Counted from the stretch's first letter, positions 52,185 to 60,918 are shown. The stretch is DNA of 64,000 bases from Promethearchaeota archaeon (GCA_014728035.1 WJMJ01000123.1:1-64000), one strand, 5' to 3'. Translations and numbers: made by a program. The notes: generated by a model from the letters alone, not told the origin.

Positions 52185-53189
52185 TCACTCCAGTGGAACA
52201 GCTGTTATACCTTCTTCATGAAGATGAGATGCAAGAATACCCGCATTTCCTGTAAAAACGTATGCTATTCTTGGATCGACATCCTTTGCAAATTGAATCA
52301 AATTTGGAAAGTCAGTATGAGCACTTAGTGGAAAGCCTTTGCCCTTCATTCCTCCGAGTGTCCAGCCGGACAATGAATATGTTAATGCTTTATGTTTAAC
52401 TTCTCGAAATAGGTCAACACCTAAAATTTTCCTGATGTTTGTGAACGTATGTGCAGGTGATGAGCTTACAATAGCACAACCCTCATCAAGGTGGTCAATT
52501 ACATCTCCAGACCGTAATGATACTGCGGTCAATTCAGCACCATGTTTATTGTAAGCCTCATTTACCGAGTCGATTGTTCCATTTCCACTCACCACGGGTA
52601 TTCCTCTATATTGTAATAATGCAATTGCTTCTTGCGCTTTTCCAAGAGAGTATGCTTGGAAAATGGGAATTTTTCCACGATTGATTTCTTCAGTTGCAGT
52701 TTTCAGGATATCAAAGTAAGTCTTCTCCCGTTTAGGAAAAATCCATTCGGGAGACCCATATGTTGCTTCTGTAATGAGTACATCTGCATCTATTGGTACC
52801 GCTGCGTTGTGCACCAAACTATCCTCCACATTGAAGTCTCCCGTATAAAGAACTGATAGGTCATCATCAAACTCAAGCAAGAACATGGTGGAACCCAGAA
52901 CATGTCCTGCATCATAGGCAGTTATTTTGACACCTAGTTGTCCTGTTGATTCACCATAATCAATGATTCTTCTTTCACAGTCAACTTTTCCCTTTCTTGC
53001 TTCAAGTGTATCAAAAGTGCCTTCTGTTGCAATAACACAATGTGCAAGGTCAAGTCGTCCAATATGATCTGCATGTGAATGTGATATGAGTGAGGTTTCG
53101 TTTTGTACTCCCGTATCAAGACCTAATCTTACATGCCCATATTTCAAAAGAAAACCGGTACTTTGTTTCACAAGTTCTAATGTGGGCAT
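52185..53189 (-). CDS. MBL-fold nuclease of the RNA-processing type (COG1236-like)
   Basis: 334 aa. Metal ligands of the metallo-beta-lactamase fold are all visible: SHSHADHIG (HxHxDH), AYDAGHVLGS, YTGDFN and a final His in SAHTDFPNL, with the beta-CASP-like insertion around IPIFQAYSLGKAQEA. The group includes archaeal 3'-end processing nucleases and related exonucleases acting on RNA or DNA. Whether this member is an RNase or DNase is not clear. TATA-like TTTTATAT lies upstream on the minus strand near 53226. It leads the three-gene unit down to DUF131. Confidence 0.82.
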   Translation of the reverse strand: MPTLELVKQSTGFLLKYGHVRLGLDTGVQNETSLISHSHADHIGRLDLAHCVIATEGTFDTLEARKGKVDCERRIIDYGESTGQLGVKITAYDAGHVLGSTMFLLEFDDDLSVLYTGDFNVEDSLVHNAAVPIDADVLITEATYGSPEWIFPKREKTYFDILKTATEEINRGKIPIFQAYSLGKAQEAIALLQYRGIPVVSGNGTIDSVNEAYNKHGAELTAVSLRSGDVIDHLDEGCAIVSSSPAHTFTNIRKILGVDLFREVKHKALTYSLSGWTLGGMKGKGFPLSAHTDFPNLIQFAKDVDPRIAYVFTGNAGILASHLHEEGITAVPLE

Positions 53190-53261
53190 AGATTAAATTC
53201 GTCCTATCTGTGCTTTGTCATCCAAATATAAAACCAATATGACTCTCTCGTTATGACAGCG

Positions 53262-54146
53262 TCAGAGATTTTTTCTATATAGGTCCAATTCTTGAATTTC
53301 TGCCTTAGTTTGTAACATTTCCTCCATCATGTCTATCATTTGCATCTGCTCTTTTCCAACGATGGGAAGTTCAATGGAATTCACGTTTCCTAGTTTGTTT
53401 ACTATAATACGAAGTGAATCATCTATGGAAACATCTTTACTAATGAATAATGGTGAAATAATGCCGGTCTCTGCTATTCTCAACAAACCTGCAGAAGCAA
53501 CAACTACATCTTCAATAGTCCGAGTATGAAACGAGTTGCTTTTGAGCATAATATCTCTCAATAACCAGACTTGTGAGAAGTTCAGTCCTGTTTCTTTTCT
53601 AAGATCCCACATAAGTTTTCGACTACCGTCTATGTTCGGTTTTTTGTCCCAAGGGCTGTACTCATTATTTTCAGGAATGATGATATCTTCTAATGTAGCT
53701 TTGTAGAGGATGTCGGTTTTTTCGAAATTTAGAGTTTCAAGTGATTTTGCTGTCCAACATGCTAGCTCGGTTGATATGGGGAATGGAAGATTTGTGGTAT
53801 CATCTGAAGGATTTACGATTGCATCCACATTCCTTATTGCCATACTTTTGAAAAATGGAAGTGATGATTTAATCAGGTGTGCTACGACTCCTTTCCTGAA
53901 TGTTTTCTCCAAAGACAAAAATACTAGAGCCATTGCTAATCGGACTCTATCTCTGTAGACTGCGGTACCTCCGATGTTTTTACCCTCAACTGATGAAATG
54001 AAATACATACTGTCTTCAAGCTGCATAAACTCAACTGCATATTCAGTAAATAGACTTCTCTTCTGACTATCTGGACAACATACTTCAATCCAGGTTTCAA
54101 TCTCATCAGACCGCAATCGTCTATTATACATCACAGGATCTGTCAT
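53262..54146 (-). CDS. Possible GNAT acetyltransferase coupled to the Mer-like gene
   Basis: 294 aa. ISSVEGKNIGGTAVYRD, followed by RLAMALVFLSLEKTFRKGVV, resembles the beta-4/beta-5 core and acetyl-CoA pyrophosphate loop of GNAT proteins, and a second, degenerate half follows. The R/QxxGxG/A loop is only partly met (FRKGVV). The assignment is tentative. The gene overlaps the end of the Mer-like gene by 4 bp (ATGA), meaning translational coupling, and ends with a coiled-coil-like helix. Confidence 0.5.
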   Translation of the reverse strand: MTDPVMYNRRLRSDEIETWIEVCCPDSQKRSLFTEYAVEFMQLEDSMYFISSVEGKNIGGTAVYRDRVRLAMALVFLSLEKTFRKGVVAHLIKSSLPFFKSMAIRNVDAIVNPSDDTTNLPFPISTELACWTAKSLETLNFEKTDILYKATLEDIIIPENNEYSPWDKKPNIDGSRKLMWDLRKETGLNFSQVWLLRDIMLKSNSFHTRTIEDVVVASAGLLRIAETGIISPLFISKDVSIDDSLRIIVNKLGNVNSIELPIVGKEQMQMIDMMEEMLQTKAEIQELDLYRKNL

Positions 54147-55219
54147 GAGTAATCCCTCTCACGAAAAATAGGGATTATTTCTTTTCCTATTTTCTCTATA
54201 GCTTTTCTTTTATCAGGCCCAATAGGTGATCCTACAATGAAATGGGTTACCCCTACATCTTCCATTTCATGAATCCGATTTATGCAGAACTCCTTATCTC
54301 CTACAATTGCAAAGGCATCAATCATTTCATCCGTGATTAAACTATCAAGGTCTCCATACCTTTTTTCTGATAGTGCGTTTTTAACGGCATCACATTGCTC
54401 GAAATTGAGACTATGGCGTTCAAGAACCGAACTTGGAGAACCTGCAACAATGAAAGCAACAACCATTTTTGTATCACCCTTTAGTGCATCTTGATAGCTG
54501 TCTGCAATACTGAAAGCTGTATATGCTCCGATATCCAAATCCTTGATATCTCGCCCAGATTGATTTACTCCCTCTTTTATGAGTTTCATTGCAATCTCGA
54601 TGTCTTTTGGATGACTCGCATTGGTGAGGATGCCATCTGCTAGAGTAGCAGTTTTTTTCAGCATCATCGGTCCTTGTGCACCAGCATAAATTGGAATTCT
54701 TCTTCCACTAATAACCTCCTTTCCGTCCTTCAGGATTCTCTTGCCATCCTTGTCAACTTGATGTTCCTTCTTTACATGGGATAGTTTTGCTCCACGAATA
54801 TCAAACACACGTCCATGAAATCTTACCCTTTCACCATTGATGAGCTTTCTCAAAATTTGAATTCCCTCAATGACTGTCGTGACAGGTAGATTCCATTGTA
54901 TTCCCAATGTTTCCAGAGTCATTCTGTCTCCAGCGCCCAATCCAACTGCTGTTCTCCCTTCAGTCAGCTCATCAATAGTAACTATTGCTGCAGCTGAAAG
55001 AGCTGGACTTGTATGAAATGGATTAGTAACACCCGGACCAATGGTTACTTTACTAGTATTCAATGCAATTGCTGTCAGAGTTACCCATAGGTTACGATTA
55101 TTGAAGTGGTCAGTAATCCAGATGTTATCAAATCCCACAGATTCCGCTATTTTTGACCAATTTACTATTTGATTCACTGGCTCATCTGGTACAAATTCAA
55201 TTCCAAATCGCAAAGACAA
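54143..55219 (-). CDS. mer: F420-dependent methylene-H4MPT reductase-like (Mer) LLM protein
   Basis: 358 aa. The sequence keeps the Mer pattern of the bacterial-luciferase-like F420 group: FGIEFVPDEPVNQIV, WITDHFNNRN, IGPGVTNPFHTSPALSAAA, GLGAGDRMTLETLGI, PIYAGAQGPMMLKK, NASHPKDIE and VVAFIVAGSPSSVLERH. Mer reduces methylene- to methyl-tetrahydromethanopterin with F420H2 in the C1 branch of the Wood-Ljungdahl or methanogenic pathway. It is longer than typical Mer because of a charged insertion of about 25 residues near 150-180. A related F420 oxidoreductase with another substrate is possible. Confidence 0.8.
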   Translation of the reverse strand: MSLRFGIEFVPDEPVNQIVNWSKIAESVGFDNIWITDHFNNRNLWVTLTAIALNTSKVTIGPGVTNPFHTSPALSAAAIVTIDELTEGRTAVGLGAGDRMTLETLGIQWNLPVTTVIEGIQILRKLINGERVRFHGRVFDIRGAKLSHVKKEHQVDKDGKRILKDGKEVISGRRIPIYAGAQGPMMLKKTATLADGILTNASHPKDIEIAMKLIKEGVNQSGRDIKDLDIGAYTAFSIADSYQDALKGDTKMVVAFIVAGSPSSVLERHSLNFEQCDAVKNALSEKRYGDLDSLITDEMIDAFAIVGDKEFCINRIHEMEDVGVTHFIVGSPIGPDKRKAIEKIGKEIIPIFRERDYS

Positions 55220-55348
55220 TCAGCTCCTGAGAAGGTGCAATGCAATCTTTGAAACATATTTATTCTTGATAAGATTATGGCACTTTTGATGCTCTATATC
55301 GCAATCCTTATCCTTTTGGATGCTTAGTCTTTCGTATATTTACTTGAG

Positions 55349-56347
55349 GTGGAAATAATACAAAGTTTGATTCTTACAGATGATGGGCTCCATCTTGCAG
55401 ACGTTCCAATTCCGAGTCTACTTCCAGGAGAGATTAAAATTGAAGTTCGGTATGTTGGCTTATGTGGGACTGATGTTTCAATATGGAAAGGCGACCATAA
55501 TGTAAATCTCCCTCTGGTATTAGGACACGAATTTACAGGCGTAATTCACCAAAGTACTATTCCACAATTCAAGGTAGGCAGTTTAGTCACCGCTGAAACA
55601 GCCATCTCATGTGGCTCCTGTTGGTATTGTACTAACAATATGACTAGACATTGCAAAAAACGTGAGACCCTCGGAATCACTACTGATGGTGCTCTCTCGG
55701 AATTTCTGACAGTACCCTCTGAGATTGTTCATGTATTACCTCCCGATATTGATTCTGTTTCAGGAACCTTTGTAGAGCCTATTGCTTCTGCTATTCAAAC
55801 TCGTATTAAGACTCCAGTTGATGATGGTGAACCAATGGTGATAATTGGGTGTGGAAAACTAGGACTCATCATTGCTCAGGTGTATGATGCTGTAGGAGCT
55901 GAAGTATATCTTCTTGATAAGAATCCATGGAAACTAGGTCTTGCAAAACAACTTGGATTTCGTCGTACTATAGATGTCACAACAGCTGATTGGTCATCTG
56001 CAATTCTAGATGAAACATACGGTGTAGGTCCACGGGTTGTAGTCGAAGCAACTGGAACCGCAAAAGGACTTGATATGGCATTGGATATCGTTCGGAACAA
56101 TGGTGTTATCGCACTAAAGAGTAAACATAGTGATAGATCGAGCATTGATCCCAGTCAACTTGCTGCTCGTGAGGTGCAATTGCAGGGTTCTGCAGACGGA
56201 CCATTTGACATTGCTATTGATATGCTTAACAAGGGTAGAATTGAGGTTAAACGCTTAGTTACAAAGCATTTTCCACTTGAGGACTCCCAGAAAGCTTTTG
56301 AGTATGCTGCAAAACCAGATGTCAATAAGGTCATCATAGGTATTTGA
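55349..56347 (+). CDS. Zinc-dependent alcohol dehydrogenase (MDR family)
   Basis: 332 aa with a GTG start. Catalytic zinc ligands are C in YVGLCGTD, H in LGHEFTG and a following Glu; the structural zinc loop is present (CGSCWYC...HCKKR). The Rossmann site reads VIIGCGKLGLIIAQV with acidic DKNPWK after strand 2, pointing to NAD. The overall type is the sorbitol/threonine dehydrogenase-like branch. Substrate unknown. The next gene, endonuclease Q, starts 3 bp later, so they share an mRNA, although no functional link is evident. Confidence 0.88.
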   Translation: MEIIQSLILTDDGLHLADVPIPSLLPGEIKIEVRYVGLCGTDVSIWKGDHNVNLPLVLGHEFTGVIHQSTIPQFKVGSLVTAETAISCGSCWYCTNNMTRHCKKRETLGITTDGALSEFLTVPSEIVHVLPPDIDSVSGTFVEPIASAIQTRIKTPVDDGEPMVIIGCGKLGLIIAQVYDAVGAEVYLLDKNPWKLGLAKQLGFRRTIDVTTADWSSAILDETYGVGPRVVVEATGTAKGLDMALDIVRNNGVIALKSKHSDRSSIDPSQLAAREVQLQGSADGPFDIAIDMLNKGRIEVKRLVTKHFPLEDSQKAFEYAAKPDVNKVIIGI

Positions 56348-56350
56348 AGT

Positions 56351-57634
56351 GTGGTAGTTTTGGAAGAATATACTGTCGATTTACACATTCATAGTCTCCA
56401 TTCAATTGGAGTAAGCAATAAAATGACAATACCAAATTTAGCAAAGGGTGCTGAACAAAAAGGAATTCGCATTTTGGGCACCGGTGACGCGACCCAGCCA
56501 GATTGGTTAGATCATATTAAGAAAACACTTCATCAAAACGATGGATATTTGGAATATGATTCCACTATCTTTCTTCCAACTGTTGAGTTTGAAGATGAAG
56601 AATCAATACATCATGTTATCCTTCTTCCGAATTTAGAATCTGTTGACAGACTAAGAAACCTTGTGAAATCTGATTCACCCAATTTGGATGACGAATGGGG
56701 TGGTCGACCAAGGGTGAATCTTGGTGGTGAAGAAATTGCTGGACATGTTCGTGATGTAGGAGGAATGATAGGCCCAGCTCATGCTTTTACTCCCTTTAAA
56801 GCAATATTTCGTGAAAACAAACATGATAGTCTCGAAAGTTGTTATGCGTCTGAAACAGAGAATATCCATTTTATCGAACTTGGACTATCAGCAGACAGTG
56901 AAACTGCAGATTATATCCCCGAACTGAGAAAACTAACATATATAACATCAAGCGATGCTCACTCTCCGACTCCTAACAAGCTTGGTAGGGAATTCGTGCA
57001 ATTTGTTATGAAAGATCCCAGCTTTGAAGAACTAAAGAAAGCAATTATTCGAAACGGGGGGAGAAAACCAACTTTGAATCTTGGATTCAATCCCCGCTTA
57101 GGAAAATACTTCCTTTCATTCTGTTCCTCTTGTCGAAAGACCCTAGTTATCAAAGATGGAGATGCTCCTCCATCGTTCGACGAATTAAATGTATATTTCA
57201 GCTGCAAAAACGAAGAGGACGCACGGAATCTTATTGATGGTATTCATAGGAGAAAAATATTCTGTCCAGACTGTGGAAAAAAAATGCGGCTTGGAGTTAG
57301 AGACCGGGCAAGGATGATTGGCGAATTGGAGAGCAAGAAACCCACTCATAGACCTCCTTATCTCTATATTCCTCCTCTTCTAGACCTTATCTCCACAGCA
57401 ATTGGTGTGAAGTCAACAAGTTCCAAATCCGTCAGAAATCTATATGGGAAAATTATCGAATCAATGGGGCCGGAATCTTCAGTTCTTACAAAAGGCTCAA
57501 TTGAGTTACTTAAGGAACATGATGAGCGGTTGGCAAAAATAGTTCATGCCTATCGTAATGGTGATGTTAGCTATATATCTGGTGGCGGAGGTAGATACGG
57601 TAAAATAATAGCACCTTGGGAGTCTCAAAAATGA
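56351..57634 (+). CDS. Endonuclease Q (PHP-domain deaminated-base endonuclease)
   Basis: 427 aa, the length of EndoQ, with GTG start (TTG three codons on is possible). EndoQ nicks DNA 5' of uracil, hypoxanthine or xanthine in archaea and a few bacteria. The PHP metal residues are in VDLHIHSLHS, TGDATQPDW, VEFEDEESIHH, GPAHAFTPF and SSDAHSPTPNKLGREF. A zinc-binding domain has CSSC and CPDCGKK, and a C-terminal helical domain has RPPYLYIPPLLDLI. All expected segments are present. A small gene is coupled at its 3' end by an ATGA overlap. Confidence 0.9.
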   Translation: MVVLEEYTVDLHIHSLHSIGVSNKMTIPNLAKGAEQKGIRILGTGDATQPDWLDHIKKTLHQNDGYLEYDSTIFLPTVEFEDEESIHHVILLPNLESVDRLRNLVKSDSPNLDDEWGGRPRVNLGGEEIAGHVRDVGGMIGPAHAFTPFKAIFRENKHDSLESCYASETENIHFIELGLSADSETADYIPELRKLTYITSSDAHSPTPNKLGREFVQFVMKDPSFEELKKAIIRNGGRKPTLNLGFNPRLGKYFLSFCSSCRKTLVIKDGDAPPSFDELNVYFSCKNEEDARNLIDGIHRRKIFCPDCGKKMRLGVRDRARMIGELESKKPTHRPPYLYIPPLLDLISTAIGVKSTSSKSVRNLYGKIIESMGPESSVLTKGSIELLKEHDERLAKIVHAYRNGDVSYISGGGGRYGKIIAPWESQK

Positions 57635-57939
57635 CAGTGGTTAAAGGCGTTATCCGCGAGGTTGGAAAGAGTAGCGCAATGCGGATTTCTGCTAGAAGAT
57701 GGCATGCTTCAACACAAATAGTTGTTCAAGATCCAGAAACAAAGAAGACGTACAGTGTTAGAGTTTCATCAAAGACAATGGATCGTTGCCGTTTCCTTCC
57801 AAGAGTAGGTATCCCTGTTGTGATTCATGGTTATGTTGAAGAAGCAGAATTTGGACTCTCAGACTTTGTGGTTTCGAGGGTCACTCACATCAAACGTCAG
57901 GGTGCAGGCATTACAGATGTTCACTCGTTCGATGATTGA
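57631..57939 (+). CDS. Small OB-fold-like protein coupled to endonuclease Q
   Basis: 102 aa. ATG 57631 overlaps the EndoQ stop (ATGA), so translation is coupled; a longer frame from 57616 exists but is less likely. The pattern VVKGVIREVGKS, STQIVVQDPETKKTYSVRVS, VGIPVVIHGYVEE and DFVVSRVTHIKR is a run of five beta strands, as in small OB folds that bind single-stranded nucleic acid, and its surface is basic. I do not recognise the family. A role as partner of EndoQ is suggested only by position. Confidence 0.65.
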   Translation: MTVVKGVIREVGKSSAMRISARRWHASTQIVVQDPETKKTYSVRVSSKTMDRCRFLPRVGIPVVIHGYVEEAEFGLSDFVVSRVTHIKRQGAGITDVHSFDD

Positions 57940-57947
57940 CATATTGT

Positions 57948-58262
57948 TTACTGCTCAACGATAATAAAAGATGGTGGTAAAATCCACTCTGATTTGCATT
58001 TGGGGCAACGAGATGGTTTCTTGACACTTCTTCTTCCTTTAAACTCGAACTGGCATTTCCCACATGTAGGAGTTCGAGCTACGAGTTGCTTACCATCATT
58101 TTGAACCGATTTTGCAATATGCTTCAAATCTTCAGTAACTAGCGACCTCTGTGGAATTTCAAGAATTTGACAAATCTCAGTGACTGTTAGTGGATGTTCG
58201 ATTTCTTCCAGAAGTTCGGTAATTCTCTGCCTACGAGTCTGCATCTTGTGAAAATCTCTCAT
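57948..58262 (-). CDS. HTH transcription regulator with zinc ribbon (COG3357-like)
   Basis: 104 aa. A winged-helix half (RITELLEEIEHPLTVTEICQ, ILEIPQRSLVTEDLKHIAKS) is fused to a zinc ribbon (CGKCQFEFKG, then CPKCKSEW), exactly the layout of the archaeal COG3357 predicted regulators. It should bind DNA as a dimer. A 19-bp perfect dyad is centred 46 bp upstream of its start in the divergent promoter shared with the surface protein gene. Autoregulation is likely but not shown. It is convergent with the EndoQ-coupled gene, with 8 bp between. Confidence 0.82.
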   Translation of the reverse strand: MRDFHKMQTRRQRITELLEEIEHPLTVTEICQILEIPQRSLVTEDLKHIAKSVQNDGKQLVARTPTCGKCQFEFKGRRSVKKPSRCPKCKSEWILPPSFIIVEQ

Positions 58263-58298
58263 TGGATTGTTGCACTATTCTTTGTAGCTGTACAATCA

Positions 58299-58317
58299 TT
58301 TGAACAGTGTGTTCAAA
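58299..58317. promoter_or_regulatory. 19-bp operator-like dyad between regulator and surface protein
   Basis: TTTGAACA-gtg-TGTTCAAA (58299-58317) is a perfect inverted repeat just upstream of the TATA-like TACTATTAAATC (58331-58342) of the gene at 58362, and within the promoter of the COG3357 regulator gene. Confidence 0.6.
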
Positions 58318-58361
58318 ACGTAGTGTGATATACTATTAAATCTACTATTGTCTTGATTATT

Positions 58362-59096
58362 ATGAAGGAGTATAGTGATGGATTCAGTAGGACTGCAATA
58401 ACTCTTGTTGTAATTGCTGTCGTTATTTCATCTGGAATTCTTGTTGTTTCCCTGATGCAACCAAACGGGAATACGACTACTACAACGACTACTACTACCA
58501 CAGCAACCAACAATGGTGCTGGATATGGTTCAGCTGCAGTTGACTATATTGAGAGTAGACGAGATGATGTTGTCTTCTATTGGTCAAGTAACAACACACT
58601 GGTTAATGAAGACCTTAGCTCATATTATCAAGCTACAGAGCCTTCTGCTTTTGTTGATGGTGTATTTATCAATCAGACTGAAAGCGGAGCTGACATCAGT
58701 GTGTTATTTTCCCCGTATCATGAAAATATTGTTGGTGAGGGATCAATTGATTCTGATACCTATGAAACCATGAATGGAGCTCTTCTAGATGAGGGAATTG
58801 GCCTTATGGAGGATGCTTCAACTCATCCTAGCAGTTTTCCGTCAACATGGCCAATCGAACTGTACATCTACATATTTTTTGATGACAATACCTTTTTCTA
58901 TCTAGGACACACCAGCAGTGATGGATATGTCTTCATTCGAAATGGTACGTGGGATGGATTTACATCAGGTGGTGATCCATCTATTACTGGATTTGTTGGT
59001 GATGGACATTGGCTGATTGAAGGAGGTCATCTACAAACTGGAATTTCCTCTCTCTATTCAGTAATTACTAACAATGTTGATTATCCCGAAGCATGA
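58362..59096 (+). CDS. Membrane-anchored surface protein with Thr linker
   Basis: 244 aa from ATG 58362. An N-terminal membrane helix (TAITLVVIAVVISSGILVV) is followed by a run of Thr (about residues 40-50) and then an extracellular domain of about 190 residues with many Asn/Asp/Gly and several N-glycosylation sequons (NNT, NQT, NGT). The domain is probably beta-rich; no family is recognised. It is first in a likely two-gene unit with the membrane wHTH protein and is divergent from the COG3357 regulator across a 19-bp dyad. Confidence 0.7.
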   Translation: MKEYSDGFSRTAITLVVIAVVISSGILVVSLMQPNGNTTTTTTTTTTATNNGAGYGSAAVDYIESRRDDVVFYWSSNNTLVNEDLSSYYQATEPSAFVDGVFINQTESGADISVLFSPYHENIVGEGSIDSDTYETMNGALLDEGIGLMEDASTHPSSFPSTWPIELYIYIFFDDNTFFYLGHTSSDGYVFIRNGTWDGFTSGGDPSITGFVGDGHWLIEGGHLQTGISSLYSVITNNVDYPEA

Positions 59097-59120
59097 ATAT
59101 GCGACTGAAATCAATTCAGA

Positions 59121-59579
59121 TTGTTGAATCATGGGGATGAGGTAGTGAAACGGGAAACCATCTACAAGCTTGTGAAGGGCAGGACAATGAGTGTCTATGC
59201 CCTTCTACTCACCAATGAAAAGATGGGAGTACGGGAGATACAACGCGAATTGGGATTTTCAAGTCCCAGTTTAGCTCTCCACCACTTGACTAAGCTTATT
59301 GATTTAGAACTTATTGATAAAGATGAACACGGAGAATATTTTGTTACAAAGACTGTTCGGGTTGGCTCGCTATCTCTTTTCGTTCGTATAGGGCAGAAAT
59401 TGTTACCTAGATTTCTCTTTCTTATCGTTTTTGTTGCAAGTATGTTATTCCTGTATACGGCATTTTTCGTATCTACCCCTGTCGAAGGAAAAGATATCAT
59501 GTTCTATTCGTTATGCTTCATCTTCTTCATCGTGGTGGCTTATGAAACAAAACGTATCTGGAATTTGAAACCCGTCTAA
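59121..59579 (+). CDS. Winged-helix protein with membrane anchor
   Basis: 152 aa from TTG 59121; the true start may be a little downstream. Residues about 15-80 are a winged helix (SVYALLLTNEKMGVREIQRE, LGFSSPSLALHHLTKL, then a wing ending in DEHGEYFVTKT). Two helices follow (FLFLIVFVASMLFLYTAFFV and IMFYSLCFIFFIVVAYE), so the DNA-binding part is held at the membrane. It follows the surface protein gene by 24 bp, which suggests that it senses the envelope. It resembles the product at 194-706. Confidence 0.75.
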   Translation: MLNHGDEVVKRETIYKLVKGRTMSVYALLLTNEKMGVREIQRELGFSSPSLALHHLTKLIDLELIDKDEHGEYFVTKTVRVGSLSLFVRIGQKLLPRFLFLIVFVASMLFLYTAFFVSTPVEGKDIMFYSLCFIFFIVVAYETKRIWNLKPV

Positions 59580-59602
59580 ACTCATTGGAATTGAGTGATA
59601 TG

Positions 59603-59616
59603 TCTAAATATTTAGA
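59603..59616. promoter_or_regulatory. 14-bp palindrome in the nre promoter
   Basis: TCTAAATATTTAGA is a perfect palindrome about 20 bp upstream of a TATA-like TTATATTATAT (59628-59638). It could be an operator for the repair gene at 59659 or simply AT-rich promoter sequence. Confidence 0.35.
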
Positions 59617-59658
59617 TGATTCAATCTTATATTATATCATTAATAGAGCGAGGAATCT

Positions 59659-60918
59659 ATGTCCCAGAGTAAATTAGAACACACTCACCAGAGTAGTCTA
59701 TCATTCAATGATAGGGTGTGTGCTAAATGTATGGGACATCGTTCACTATGTGGTGTCAAGCCTTGTCCATTACTTATGCGAGCTAAGTCTCTGGTAAATC
59801 TAGACACCTCACTACGAGGTCTTGACTTGATTGGATCCTCACCACCTTCGGTATTCGTTGGATCTTATGGATATCCTAAAGTATTGATGGGGCCCTTAGT
59901 TCCACCTGTACGCGGTAGGGAAACTGAACTAATGGAACGACCTGATCTTTGGCTAACCAAATCTCTTGACCAAATTCTCTCGATCCGATTCAAGCTAGTT
60001 AGAACAAAATCTAGAATTCCTGTCCGTGAGCCAGTAGACCCTTCCAGGCTCCTTCATGATACACAGACTTTAGCCTTATCCGAGAAACCTACTGATTCGG
60101 ATGCCACACTTCTGAAACGACCCAAGTTTACTAGTGTTTTCTCTGACAGAACCCTTCCAATTGGTCCTTCTGCACCTCTTGAAAAATTTCGACTGGAAGA
60201 CAATCCTAGTGTTCCACGAAAAGTTGACAAGGTCACTTCTGATACTGATTTCAAAGCAGCTCCAGGTATAGTAGAATTATTTGACGAAGGGATTAAACAG
60301 GAACACATTACTAGGTTATTATCGGTTGGTCTACTAGGTCAGAGAAAAGCACGAAAATTGGTTCCAACTGAGTGGAGTATAACTGCTATTGATGACATTG
60401 TTGGAAAGGAATTACACAAACGAGTACTACGACTGCCATGGATTAATGATTACTATGTCTTAGGAGACTATGCACTAGGAAATACAGTAGTTCTTCTATT
60501 CATGCCACGTGCATGGCAATTTGAAGCACTTGAGTGTTGGCTTTATGGAAAGAATTCCAACGTCATTAGCGATCACGAATTTTCAAAGGGTCGAACAACT
60601 TATGCAAAGAATGTAGTTGGTGCTTACTATGCGACGCGACTCCCCTCTTTAGAGTATCTTACGAGCATCCGTCGTCAGGCTGGGGTAATTGTCTTTATGG
60701 AGATCAATCCTCAAAAATGGGTGCCATTGGGAGTATGGCGTTTTCGCGAGATTGCTAGAAGAGCACTAACAAGAAAACCTCGAAGATACTCCACCTTAGA
60801 AGAAGCTATCTCTGAGGTGAGTAACTATCTTCGAAATCCAATAGAGAATTATCTCAATTCTTCAGTCTTATACAAAGAAGTCAAATCACAAACTATTCTT
60901 CCTGACTTCTTTACCTAG
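59659..60918 (+). CDS. nreA: Nre-family DNA repair protein with PIP box
   Basis: 419 aa. Nre proteins are archaeal factors involved in repair of DNA crosslinks and bind PCNA. The N-terminal zinc cluster is CAKCMGHRSLCGVKPC, followed by SVFVGSYGYPKVLMGPLVPP and the DLWLTKSLDQIL region; the central part includes VPTEWSITAIDD and LPWINDYYVLGDYALGN typical of the family. The extreme C-terminus QTILPDFF is a perfect PCNA-interacting QxxLxxFF box. The combination of zinc, core and PIP box is complete. It is a single gene with a palindrome in its promoter. Confidence 0.9.
   Translation: MSQSKLEHTHQSSLSFNDRVCAKCMGHRSLCGVKPCPLLMRAKSLVNLDTSLRGLDLIGSSPPSVFVGSYGYPKVLMGPLVPPVRGRETELMERPDLWLTKSLDQILSIRFKLVRTKSRIPVREPVDPSRLLHDTQTLALSEKPTDSDATLLKRPKFTSVFSDRTLPIGPSAPLEKFRLEDNPSVPRKVDKVTSDTDFKAAPGIVELFDEGIKQEHITRLLSVGLLGQRKARKLVPTEWSITAIDDIVGKELHKRVLRLPWINDYYVLGDYALGNTVVLLFMPRAWQFEALECWLYGKNSNVISDHEFSKGRTTYAKNVVGAYYATRLPSLEYLTSIRRQAGVIVFMEINPQKWVPLGVWRFREIARRALTRKPRRYSTLEEAISEVSNYLRNPIENYLNSSVLYKEVKSQTILPDFFT

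Noticed and set aside
58313..58513. Poly-valine ORF on the minus strand
   Set aside because: It is the antisense of the Thr linker of the surface protein (repeated ACN codons).
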